A DNA stretch of 64,000 nucleotides from NCBI RefSeq assembly GCF_020184175.1, contig NC_065531.1:41313213-41377212 (forward strand), written 5' to 3'. This DNA is from Aphis gossypii. Lineage: Eukaryota; Arthropoda; Insecta; Hemiptera; Aphididae. A program made the position numbers and the translations under genes. Below are positions 1 to 11,700 of the stretch, piece by piece; within the stretch, counting starts at the first letter, position 1, and each line of letters starts with the position of its first letter. The notes beneath the pieces are model-generated. The model searched no databases, was not told the DNA's origin, and saw only the letters and a list, made by a program, of their open reading frames with translations.

Positions 1-53
1 TAAAATTAACAAAATTTTAATTCATAGAAAATACATAAAAATATTTAATTTAC

Positions 54-3000
54 TGTATTTGTATTGTGTTTGCATAATGTTATGTAATACGGAGCATCAA
101 GTCCTAATATTGCACAAAATTGATCAGGACAATGTATAATATCTTGAATTTTTAAACCTTTTTGTTCAATAAAGAACATACTAAGTATAACCTTAACAAA
201 TAAAAATAATATTTTAAAATGAGTTACTGAAAAAATAATAAAACATACCGAGGAACCAATCATTTTTTTTTTCTTTTGTTTATTTGATAATGTGTATAAA
301 CTTGGTCTTAATAGTTGATTTTCTGTTTTTTCAATACTTTTAGCTTCACAAAATAATAAATTTGGCTCATTTGTATCCCAATAATGAGAAACAATAAACC
401 TTGTATCATTATATTGTCTACAAAAATAGGTTAAATTATTTTAATATATAATTCATTTTACGTATAATCAGTATATTACATACATTTCATCAACATCTAA
501 ACCTTTTTCAAAATGTTTCACATATATTGTATCTAAATCTCGATCCCAAACATATAATCGTGGCATTGGTACTAAATTTAAGTTTGCTGCAGTAAATGAT
601 ACTTTTGTACCATTACTATTTAAACGTAACTGAATAGCTTCACCATAATCATCTATGTTTAAGGTTATATCTTTAGGTTTACACATTAGTTTTGCTTCTC
701 TTTAGTAAAAAACAAAAAAAGCAAAATATAATACACTTTTATTTTAATTTACAAATTAAATTACCTTCTATTTAAATCCCAAATATGAACAACTCCAGAT
801 AATGTGATAGCAGCTAAATAGCAAGTATTTAAAGTAAGGCAGACAATTGGTGCTTCAACATCCAATGTCTGTTTAATAGTACCCTGAAATGTTCTTATTT
901 GTAATTTTCCACAATTTTCAGCAACAATAACAATTCTATCAAAAATACACGCGTCTTGCACATCACAATTGAACGTTCCAACTACTGCAGGTATTTCTTT
1001 AGATTGAATTTTATAAACTGATATTAATTTACCTTTAATATTTTAAAATAAAATTGATAAATAAGAAAAAAAGTTCATAAGTTTCTATATTTATTACCAT
1101 TCCATAAACATATATGTTCTTTGTTCAAAGCAAGACCTATAACTTGTAGATTAGAGTTAAAACTAAATGATTCATTTATACTAGGGTAAAACACATTAAG
1201 ATCATTTGCTGAAGTCTGTACAATAGCTACGTCTTCTTTATAACTTGCCAACAATGAATGTTCATGTAAAATATAAATACCATTCATTGCATGCACTGCT
1301 AAATTTAATGGACTCCAAATACAGTATTTTATGGTATCCGAAATTTTACAAGAACCATGAATATTCCATTGGTCTACAGTTTCTTCTTCAAAACGCCAAA
1401 TAATAATATTACCAACATTTGTTGCCCCACACAATAATCCTAAATAAAAAAAATTACAATAATAATAAAAAAAAGGGAGGTTAAGTGGTTAACACTCTAA
1501 TTTAAAGTAAGTCGGAGTGGAACTCACACTTACAGTAGGTCATTATAATGGATGTGATATAAATTTGAATACAATAATAGATATTAATATATGAAAAACA
1601 ATTCTGAACGGTGATGATTTGACAGCCTAGAATGTGTATATTTTCCACTAGGGGGTGAAAAAGGTGATTTATGTTTTAATGAAACCTGACTACCCTAAAA
1701 TTAAATCATGTATACAAAATTCCAGTTTAAACAACTGATATATTTTTCAAGTTACTACAACTAGAAATTTTTCTCAAAAAAATATTTTATCGACATTTAA
1801 AAAAAAAAAAAAAAAACAAATTACAAAAATATTTTGAATATTAAATTACGTAAAGAAAATTTCAATTTAAATAACTGGTGAAAAATTCAAGTAGCTACTA
1901 CTTATACTTAGGTATTAAATTAAGTAGATATATAATTCTAGTTACATATATAATAATAATTACCTTTTTCAACTGAGTAAGAAATATTCACAAATGTTTG
2001 TTTGGGAAATGAGGATGTATAAGAGATTGGTGCAGTTAATACATAACTATTGCCAGATTCAATATCCCAGAAACGAATAGACACATCATTTGTTGTACAT
2101 GCTAATAAAGATGGACCTGCCCAAATGATACACAAATCTTCTTTCAATCCATTTAATTTAACCTATTATAGATCATGAATATTTTACAAACAATTACTTT
2201 TAATTGAATTATGTAGTTAATTCATAATATAACATAAAATTAGGGAAATCAAAGAATTTAATACATCATTAAATAAGTTAGTAACAGTGATCATGTAGTT
2301 ATATATAATTTCAATTAATTGTAATAAATCATATAAACTAACCTTTGAAACTTCACTTAGAGAACCATTTTTATTACATTTATAATAAGCTACAGTTAAG
2401 TCCTTGCATACTAAAATACAAACGTCTTTTGAATCATGACATAAAATTCTTAGAATTACTGATTTAGGTAAAAGAACAATGCTGAATTCTCCATCTTCAT
2501 CAAAATAATATAATTCTACAAAAAAAAAAAAACTGTTGACTTAATAACTTATAAATTGATATTTAAAATATTTACCTGACACTGTAGCACAGTAAAATGT
2601 TATATTATCTGAAGTTACAGTTTGTGGGCCATGAGATGTAGTTGTACGAGGTCGCCAAGAACTGAATATATCTAAAGCACTTTGGTCACCAGCTACTGCC
2701 ATTTTGGCTAAATTAGAAATATCTGTTGCAGCTTTTCCAGCTCTAAATGAAATATTATTAGTTAAATTGGCCCCAATATTTGATTTAAATGACATTTTAA
2801 GCAATCCTCGACTATCAGATTTCCATCCAATAATGATACCAGTCTAATATAACAAACAGAATTACCATTGAAATTATTAGTATTAGTTTTAAAGAAAATA
2901 TTTGGTTTGAATTCAATTCTTTTTAACCTGGTCGCCAGTTACTAAACATCCACCAAGTGAAGACCATTTGGAAAAAACAATAGTTTCTTCATGTACAGAG

Positions 3001-3351
3001 TCTAAAGCAGTTATTAAGCCACCATTCCATATATATATTTGTCCAGAATTTGTACCAATAGCTAAGGTACGCTGAGTGGGATGCCAACAAAAGGAAGTTA
3101 TGTGACCTTTACAAATATTTGGTCCAGAGTTGTCCAAATCTTCACCCTGAGAATAATAATAAGAAAAATACTACACAATGATACTGCTTTAGACTATAGT
3201 TACTCACTAATTCATCACAAATAAGAATTTGTGCTTCGTCATTTTCAGTATTAGATAATATCGCCAATAAGCCAAGTTGTCGGTGATAACTAATGCCAAT
3301 AGTTGTATAATTCTGATTAGTTTTTACTTTATATTCAAGATACGAACTCAT
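54..3351 (-). CDS. IFT140: Intraflagellar transport protein 140, N-terminal part (cut by window edge)
   Basis: This encodes the WD-repeat half of IFT140, a core IFT-A subunit for retrograde ciliary transport; in insects it acts mainly in ciliated sensory neurons. Exons (minus strand): 3351-3208, 3146-2928, 2843-2576, 2515-2343, 2162-1964, 1439-1098, 1032-765, 699-484, 417-249 and 191-54, giving 712 codons in one frame. Seen motifs matching the family are AVAGDQSALDIF, RFWDIESGNSYVL, RTFQGTIKQTL and APYYIT, in the same order as in vertebrate IFT140. The start is the first ATG of the exon reading MSSYLEYKV. The last visible exon ends at a GTAAAT donor (53-48), so the C-terminal TPR half should lie left of position 1. 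If that donor is unused, the frame stops at once (TAA at 45-47). Intron 5 (1440-1963) holds repeat-like sequence. The family call is firm; the exon edges were read by eye. Confidence 0.88.
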
Positions 3352-3954
3352 TTCAACCAATTTTAGAAAAAATCAAATGTCTTTAAAGATAAGTATCTGT
3401 ATAATAGCTATAGCAACCAAATTACATAAACAAAATGATTTACATTATACAAATATGGCCATTAGATATAATGTACAAATATAATAACAATTAAACATGA
3501 TTGGATAACATTTAACATCAAGTATGAAAAATTAATTTTACTAATGTTTCAATACAATTTTTTACAGTACTAAAAAAATTAATAATCAATAATGAAAAAC
3601 TAAAGTAACTTCTAGCACTGCCAATACTACTGATTGCTGAACAATTTAAAATCACAAATTTCTAATTTAGAAATTAGGAAACAGGAGTTAAGAACATATC
3701 AGAGTTCCTGGATAATAAAATCATAAAAATAAATAGTTAAAATTTGGATCATACAAAAATTATAATTCAAATTTGTTTACATACATTACAATAAATAATG
3801 GAGGGGATAATAGGTAATACAGTGACACCAACAAGTCATAATAAAAAAACACAAGGCTGATAAATGATAATTAAATAGATTAAATAATTTATTACTTCCA
3901 GTTTCAAATAAATATATAGCTTACATTATTTTATATCATAAAATTATATTTTTA

Positions 3955-4688
3955 TTATTGTAAGCTTTTCATATGCTGTTTTATAAATTGATCGAGTTTA
4001 AATTTAAATAATTCACTCTCAATAGGTTGTCCCATTTCACATTCCGTATTTTTTACAACATACTCCACATAAATCTGTAAAAAAAATTAATCAAATTTCA
4101 AATTTCTATCAATAACATGTAATTATTTATACTTGATAAAAATTTAAACAATAGTTATGTCCTTATTACTTAATTTTTGGCAAATAATACATATCATATA
4201 TTAAGTTTTGCTTAAAATTATTATGTAAATTATTCTACATAATATACAACTCTTACCAAAATTTTATAAAATTGGTTGTAATTTTATTAACAATTATTAA
4301 TTGTAAGTCTTACTTCTTTATATAATTGGTGTAATAAATCTCTGACATTTTTCACTGTGACATCGGTATTTAAAATAAATTTAACACCAGTTAAAGACTC
4401 ATAATAATGTAATGCATATTTACTAGTCTTGTAACACAAAAATCCACGTTTAGGGTCAAGTGGTGATATTTTAGAAACAAATGACTTGATAGAAAATAAC
4501 ATACCATACATCAATTTGGCTTCCTATAACATAGATAAAAAATATATATTAAAATTTAATCAGATAAAATTGAAAAATGCTAAGTATACTTCTTCACTGC
4601 TCATTCCCGATTGTTTAAGACGATTCCAGTTTGTATGATATAATAATGTACCCATTCGATCAAAAATATAGATGTTGTAGATAGTCAT
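3955..4688 (-). CDS. TRAPPC1: TRAPP complex subunit 1 (Bet5 homologue)
   Basis: TRAPPC1 is a small longin-fold subunit of the TRAPP complexes, which tether vesicles and activate Rab1 in ER-Golgi and intra-Golgi traffic. Three exons, 4688-4590, 4523-4314 and 4074-3955, give 142 residues, about the usual family length (human about 145). The product starts MTIYNIYIFDR. It carries the family hallmarks LMYGMLFSIKSFVSK, SPLDPKRGF and HYYESLTGVKF, and the C-terminal segment YVEYVVKN. The start is the only ATG in frame with the longin fold, and the stop is TAA at 3957-3955. The gene lies in tandem behind IFT140 on the same strand with about 600 bp between them. Nothing is odd in the coding sequence. 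Confidence 0.93.
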
Positions 4689-6275
4689 GGTTATAAGATA
4701 TTTTATTTATTTTTCACATTTTAAAACGTACATTAAATAATGCAAATAACGAATCATAAAATTGTTTGTTTTTCTATAGAAATTTAAAAACTTGAAACAT
4801 TAAAATTTAAATAGCATATTATATTTTATTTATTTTGTATTTTATAATTTTTGCGAAGTAGAGCTACTTGAGTCCTGAGGTGGAAGTATTTACAATTTAG
4901 TAATGATATCCTAGTTATTTTTTTATCAATTACTATCTGATACTGATAAAAATGTATTACTACCCACCCACCATAGCAAAGAACAAACACCATAGTACTA
5001 CAGAAAAACAAGTCAAAAACCGTATAGGTACTATAATAATATTATATAATATAATATAATATCTATATTCTATAATAGTATAATAGATCACGGTCTCGGG
5101 TCGGACAACTCGGTACAATCCACAGACATAAAAAACAATTTACCTAACTGTAAGTTGGATCGCTTATTGATGAACGAAATTATCAAAATCTGTAACACTA
5201 TCTATTTTCATAGTTTTCAATAGAATCATAATTTAATAATTGTAACTAAATACAGAAAAAAAGTATGCTAATTTCAATCAAAACGCATTACATTTAAATG
5301 TATCATGATATTATATAAGTATATTAATTAATATTATAATATTTGAAAAATAATTATTGAATTAAATTTTATAAATTTTTCTACATTTATTCTACTATCT
5401 ATATTATTAAGTACAGCAAAATATGGAAACCTTTTTCTTTTTAGAGTTCTTTTTCAATTTCTCTTAATTTATTTGTCGTATAAACTATCTAATTCTCATA
5501 TTAATATAGTACTCGATACCACGATTTCTTAAAAAAACCACTGCAAAAAAAGTCAAATTAAAATAATTAAATATATAAAAATTTAAATTTAAGTATTAAA
5601 TTAGGTATTATTTTTAATATTTAGCACAGTTGATCATATTGTGTACATACCTATATATAATATATATAAAATTATTAATACACATGTTATGTTATTATTT
5701 ATTACCTATACAACAGAAAACAGATTAAATGATTTCCATTGTACGTTAAAATGTAAAATGAGTTTTAGATAGAAGAGATAGATGTGTCAGACTGAGCACT
5801 GAGAGTATAGTTTATTAAACAGTTTTATCTTAAAAAAAGAAAGGGAATTTCCTTCAGAATAAAATGTCATAAATTGAACAAAAATAATATGGTATTTTCA
5901 ATTTTGTGAATATTATGATTTTGGAGTATCTTGAAATTAATTGATTTAGGTCTTGCGCGAGTTGCACCTAGATATGTGTATTGTAGAATGCAAACATAGT
6001 ATAAGGAATTATTAGTATTCCTTATGCTATGAAAATGAATGCAAATACTTTATACAGAGTGATTCTTTTTTAAATGTACATTGCAATATGAACTTGATAA
6101 TTTCCTTAATATAAGTAATTAAGGAAATCGAAAAACTTTTATTTTTCCAATAGGTGATGAAAAACACTACAAAAAATAATGATAGGTAGTAAAATAAGTA
6201 AAATCAATACATTCATTGCTCTGTTTAGAATCTAATATATATTTATTACCTACTAGAGAATAAATGACTGTGGAG

Positions 6276-6593
6276 CACTGTTTCTTAAATTTTTATCCGT
6301 AGAACCCTTTTTTATGTTCACTTTAATCGTGGAACCCCTGCGTTTTTATTTTAGATTTTTAGCTACTTATATTAAGTTTTCTACAATAAGTCATTATAGC
6401 TCTATAATTAGACTTTGTACTTTGTTTCATAAGTTGTAATGCGTAAAAAAAATTTTCCAGCTAGTCGCTACTAATCTTTAGTTAGATTTTTTTAAGTAAT
6501 TTTCTTGAACATTTTGAAAAAGCACTTTAATTTTGCCTGTAGTGATCTTCGTGAAACCCTAAGGTTCCGCAGAACACAGTTTAAGAAACGCTG
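6276..6593. mobile_element. hAT-type MITE with decayed 8-bp target duplication
   Basis: The left end reads CACTGTTTCTTAAA. The right end, reverse-complemented, reads CAGCGTTTCTTAAA, so the terminal inverted repeat matches at 12 of 14 bases. The flanks CTGTGGAG (6268-6275) and CTATAGAG (6594-6601) match at 6 of 8, the target-duplication size of hAT elements. The 318-bp interior has no open frame, so this is a non-autonomous copy. Confidence 0.72.
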
Positions 6594-7083
6594 CTATAGA
6601 GAATACCTAGTCATTATTAAATATTTATTAATATAATTTACTATATCTATACACTTATTATAAAATTTTATTAATTATTATATTTATAATACATTTATAT
6701 TTTCTGACTACCAACGGAAGGATATTATCTTTATGAGCATTACATGGGAATTTCAAGTCTTTATTTTGTAAGTTATATCTTCAATAATTTCAGCATATTA
6801 TATATCACCACTATTAATATTTTTGGTTAAATTTAATCTTTATAATAATAAATTACACAAATAAAAATCCGAAAATATTTCCTACCTACGTCCATGAGCG
6901 CAACAAGTTTCATGACAAAGATTAAAAAAATCGAAATTTTTTTTTCCATATTTCGTTGTTTTTTTTTTAAACATAAAGGTAGGTAGTAGGTACTATTGTC
7001 TATTATGATGTATGAAAAATATATTATACCTATTTTTATAGTTTTGAAATTAATAAGTATACTTATAGGAATTAACGGTTTTT

Positions 7084-7182
7084 CCAAATATGGCCTTAGG
7101 TTTTAGATCAATAATTGGGGAAATAAAATAAAACTACGTAAACTAAGATAAGAAAATAATATCGATTACGACCATGGATAAA
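7084..7182. repeat. Dispersed repeat, copy 1
   Basis: About 100 bp here, with the core ATCAATAATTGGGGAAATAA followed by ACGTAAACTA, GATAAGAA and a CGATTACGACCATGG-like end, closely resembles 59287-59384. A second shared block, ATGCATATAAA then ACGCTCT, follows both copies (near 7279 and 59790). This suggests one longer, partly deleted repeat family. Class unknown. Confidence 0.6.
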
Positions 7183-8708
7183 TATTAAAATTTATATTTA
7201 GCCATGGTTACGACTAGAGAGGCAGAGAGCCTACATAATATTATAGTTAATAGTTACGATCATATTATAATCGAACAATGCATATAAATCTACGCTCTAC
7301 TGATTATGCAATATGCTGTACTTCATAATAATCATAATATAATATTGTACTATTTTTGTTATAGTTTATGTATAATCTATTAATCTAAGGGCTGAACTAT
7401 TGCGAAAAAAGTGATACCCGCGTTGCTCCACTCGATCATTGTCCTCGCCTGGACATTAAAATCGAAAATATTCTCCAATTTTTTGTGTAAAATCGCCTGG
7501 GAATCACCGATAACATTTTTTCTACGCGCTCGCTGTTGACTGTTGTATAATATGTTATGTGATGTCTGTGATGAGCATTATTGAACGCGCAATACCTACG
7601 TAATACTTGTCATATAACCGCAAACTTTAGAAATTAGAGGGTTATAAGTTATAACTTCTAAAATAATAGTTTCTGGCATGGTCTTAGAAGATATCTATTT
7701 CTGGTAAAAAATTACACTATCAGAATTACTGATTATTTAAGTCGCTTAAAAAAAAACAATTTGAAAATCGTAAGGGGGTTGGTAAACTGCATTTTAACCA
7801 TTAGGTACATTTTAAGTTAAATAAGAAAATTATTTTATGCTTCGCTTTTATGAATTTAGTTAAATTACTAGGAAACTGAATTTGTATTACATTATAAAAT
7901 GTTGAAATCAAACAACAGAAAAATGTATAAAATTAATAAATAATAAATTTGTTTTTAAAAAGAATCGGACATAGATAATAGAATTTATTTTATTATCTAT
8001 GGAATCGGAAGTAAAAATTTGAATTTGCGGTTTATCATGGATATGAAAGTAATAATACATGGATGAAAAAATGATATAAATTGGGTATAAACAAACGCTT
8101 GGGACAGCCATTTTGTCTAAAATTTGTACAAGTTTGATCCCTCTTTATTTATTTCATTTTATTATTTGCCAAATGCCATTGATCATTGTACGGACGTGTG
8201 GTTAATTCTACATTTCTTATTATGAAATTATACTTCGGTTTTTCTAGATAGAAAAGTCTAATTTTGTCAGTAGACCTGTTCGGTGTACTTTCATGAGCCG
8301 TTTTTAATTTTGATGTGATACGTACCTCTCATAAATATGATTAATATATCTTTTTAAAGTTAATAGTTTAAATCCAAATCCTAATTTATTTCTAAATACT
8401 ATATATTATAATAGCTGCAGTTATATTAACATAAAAGGTAATGAAACTAAAACAATTTAAAGTAAAAGTTTTGTACTTAGTTAATATCTTGATAATTCAT
8501 AAATATTTTATACGAAAAAAAATTGATACTTATCGAAATCTATCAAGGTCTTTATCCGATATGGATTGGTTAATTTTGCTGTTATATTACATGTTAGATT
8601 TTTAATTGTTATGAATTCTATACTCAAATTCCTTGAAAATCTTGAATCATGTTCACCTACATATTTTAATTTCTGTTTATTTTTTCTAGTGATCATTATA
8701 CAGATACA

Positions 8709-11700
8709 ATGAATCAACAGCAACAACAACCACCACAGCAGCAACAACCACAACAGCAACAGCAGCAGCAACAACAACCATCATCACAACCACAAATAAA
8801 TGACGACCAAAAAAGATCTAATGAACAAACTGATGAAGATGATGGTCAGTCTAATGAAGGATTTGTTGTGAAGATGCGTGGCCTACCATGGTCAGCTACA
8901 GCTGATGATATAATCAAATTTTTAAGCATATTAGGTATGTTAAAAACAAAATATAATAGTTATATTACACATATAATATTACATTAATTAGCAGACAAAA
9001 GCTGATTAAATTTTATACTACATTTTATATAATATCCATCCTGGCTATCAGTGATAATTTCTGACCATTTACAATTTTGTGGTAGAAGTGCAGTAATATA
9101 TAAAAACCTTGCTTAAATTAGTGTACTCTTTTGTGAATAGAATACACATCATTCATACTTTTTCATAATATACTTTTACTTTAACCTAACCTTTCTTCAT
9201 TCAACTTTTTTTTGTTTGTTCCCCACATATTTTACTAAATTATAAATAAGAAACAATAAGTACGCATCTATGATACATATTCTGAATATTTTATTCATTC
9301 CATAATTACATAATTTAATGTAATATTTTTTTGTGATAAACAATACTTAGTTTAGTATTGTTCTTTGTTTTATTTTGGTTAGATATGTATTTTAATTTAG
9401 TGATGGTGCAAATCTAGTTTCAAAACATAAACCAAAAAAAATAAAAAAACTGTATTCCTGCTTAAAATTACCTTGTTTTTCATCGTGAAGATATGGGTAT
9501 CAGTGGAATTCATTTATCCATGGTAAATCCGCAAATAAAATTATCAATAATGATGGCTACATATACACATTATATAAAAAAAAAAGAAAAAGAAATAATA
9601 TTAGTGTCGTTGCCAAACACAAACAATAATTGATTAAATGTTATTATATATAAAATGTTAAATGTAAGAAAGTACTTAGTTCTTGATTTTTTTTAACTGA
9701 TCGCATGCTCATGATTGACTTGAGTTGAAGATAAACTTATAATGTACTCCTAAGCTTTGTATAAGTATGCATATGCTGTAAAATAGAAATTTAAAGAATA
9801 CAAAAGATTTTATAATAACATTAGTACATTACAAATTTTTATTGCCACTATGGTACTGTATTATCAAATTCAGAAATCATGGTTGAGAAAAATTGAGACT
9901 TTAGATATTCAACTTTCTTTAGTTATGGCCTCTTGGCACTCATTGATGAAGGACCTACTATTCTGCAGGATAATGGGCTAGTCTGCCTCTAAATATACCT
10001 TTTTATTCTTAAACATAACCATAAAATTAAATGTACCAAGACACCAAGTAAATACTTTTTTAGCTGATACTTGGATAAATTCTTAGAATATTAGTTTTTA
10101 GTGATACAATTCATTTAATTTATATTTTTATACCTTAATTATTTAACATTTAAGTTAATTCTTGTTTATTTTTTAAACTTAAATTATAAATTTAGAGGTT
10201 TGTAGTTAAATTTATGCAATAGTTTCATATTTAAAATAAATTACATGTAACCTAATCTAATCAATTTTATGTATAATAATATAGGTGAAGCAAAAGTTAA
10301 AGATGGAACTGCTGGAGTACATTTGACTATGGCTAGAGAAGGAAGACCTAGTGGTGAAGCATATGTTGAAATGGAATCCGAAGAAGATCTTAAGGCTGCT
10401 CTTAAAAAAGATCGAGAGCATATGGGCAATCGTTACATTGAAGGTTAGACTTAATTATATTTAATAATAATTTAGTAATTAGTTTTACCGATTGATATTG
10501 TATTTATAAAATATGGCTTATACTTTATTTATCAAATTAAATAGTAGAACCCTCAATTGAAGATAAAGAAGAAAGGTTTCTTTATGAAAAATACACATTT
10601 TAGTTCATAAATTAATAGCTCATTAGTAAGCTTTGTGAATTAATAAAAAAACTAATTTTGTTTCTCATATAACATTATCTTCAAGCAGAAACTTATTTTC
10701 GTTTCATTCACTCGGATCCCACCACTAGATTAAATTAGTTTTTGTTATTAGTATTTGTTTATTTTATTTCTTACATTCAACAACTACTAAAAGTTATTTT
10801 TCATTGTCTATCTTAGCAAAATATAACTTGGGTGGTTGTTGGAATAATTAAGAGTATACAACTTAGCATACCTACCACACCTATTGCTACTGCAGCTTAA
10901 AGTTACTCTCTTATGAGGCAGTATATTTTGAAAAACTGGTTATTTTCATTATCTTATTGATTTTTTTCAGTTTTTCTCAATTAATAGACAATGATTGGGA
11001 TTTTTCTTTTCTCATAATACTTACTTGATTGAATTAGACATTTTAAACACTAACAATTATAGATAAATAATTTTTTTATAACTATGTTACACACAAAAAA
11101 AAAAGTTAGTCAATATTTACTGTCCATGGACTAAGTTATACAGGACTGGAATCGATATGACTGGAGGGTTGTAGTGAGTTGGTTCTCAAATGTTTATAAT
11201 AGTACAGTTGTTGTAACTAGCGCATTCTGGTTGAATTTATTGGTAACATATTGAAATAAATTTATTTTTAGTAACTTTTTATATTTTATTCACTTTGCAT
11301 CATCCATTGTCCATAACATTGGTTACGTTAATTTTCATCATTTATTTTTAAAATGCTTCGTCAACGTTGGTAATTTTGTGTTCAAGTTTTAAAAGTAAAC
11401 CTGTTCAATTTTTTAAAGTTTGAGACTGATAATTGTTCTTGGAATCAAATTGTTAGAAAAGTAAATGGTAGTTCAAATCGTAAGGTAGTTTATATCTTTG
11501 CTGAATATTTTTCTAATGAAGATTTGATAACGATTTATAGTAGACCTAATGACATGGAAAAAGTAAAATCAAGCATTTTACATAATATTTTAATAATATT
11601 ATGTTTAAATAAATATTATACTTCTATAATAATTAACTTCCAATAGGTTAAAAGACATTTGGTTGGGTTAAGGAAGAGAGCTATTCCATCAATATTTAAT

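Larger units (their letters stand above)
4689..8689. other. Spacer between TRAPPC1 and hnRNP F/H
   Basis: No convincing coding exon is seen. The stretch holds a hAT-type MITE (6276-6593) and a dispersed repeat (7084-7182, perhaps to about 7300) also seen near 59.3 kb. A relatively GC-rich patch at about 7380-7620 could be the promoter or 5' leader of the hnRNP gene. The hnRNP coding start is preceded by a splice acceptor ending at 8689, so at least one non-coding 5' exon must lie in this interval; its position cannot be fixed by eye. Confidence 0.5.

Noticed and set aside
1479..1545. tRNA-like or SINE-like stretch (AGTGGTTAACACTCT ... GTGGAACTCAC) in IFT140 intron 5
   Set aside because: The A-box resemblance is modest, the B-box is poor, and no cloverleaf could be drawn; only a degenerate tRNA-derived repeat is possible.
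8508..8777. Minus-strand open frame with a poly-leucine start
   Set aside because: It is the antisense shadow of the CAA/CAG tract of the hnRNP gene.
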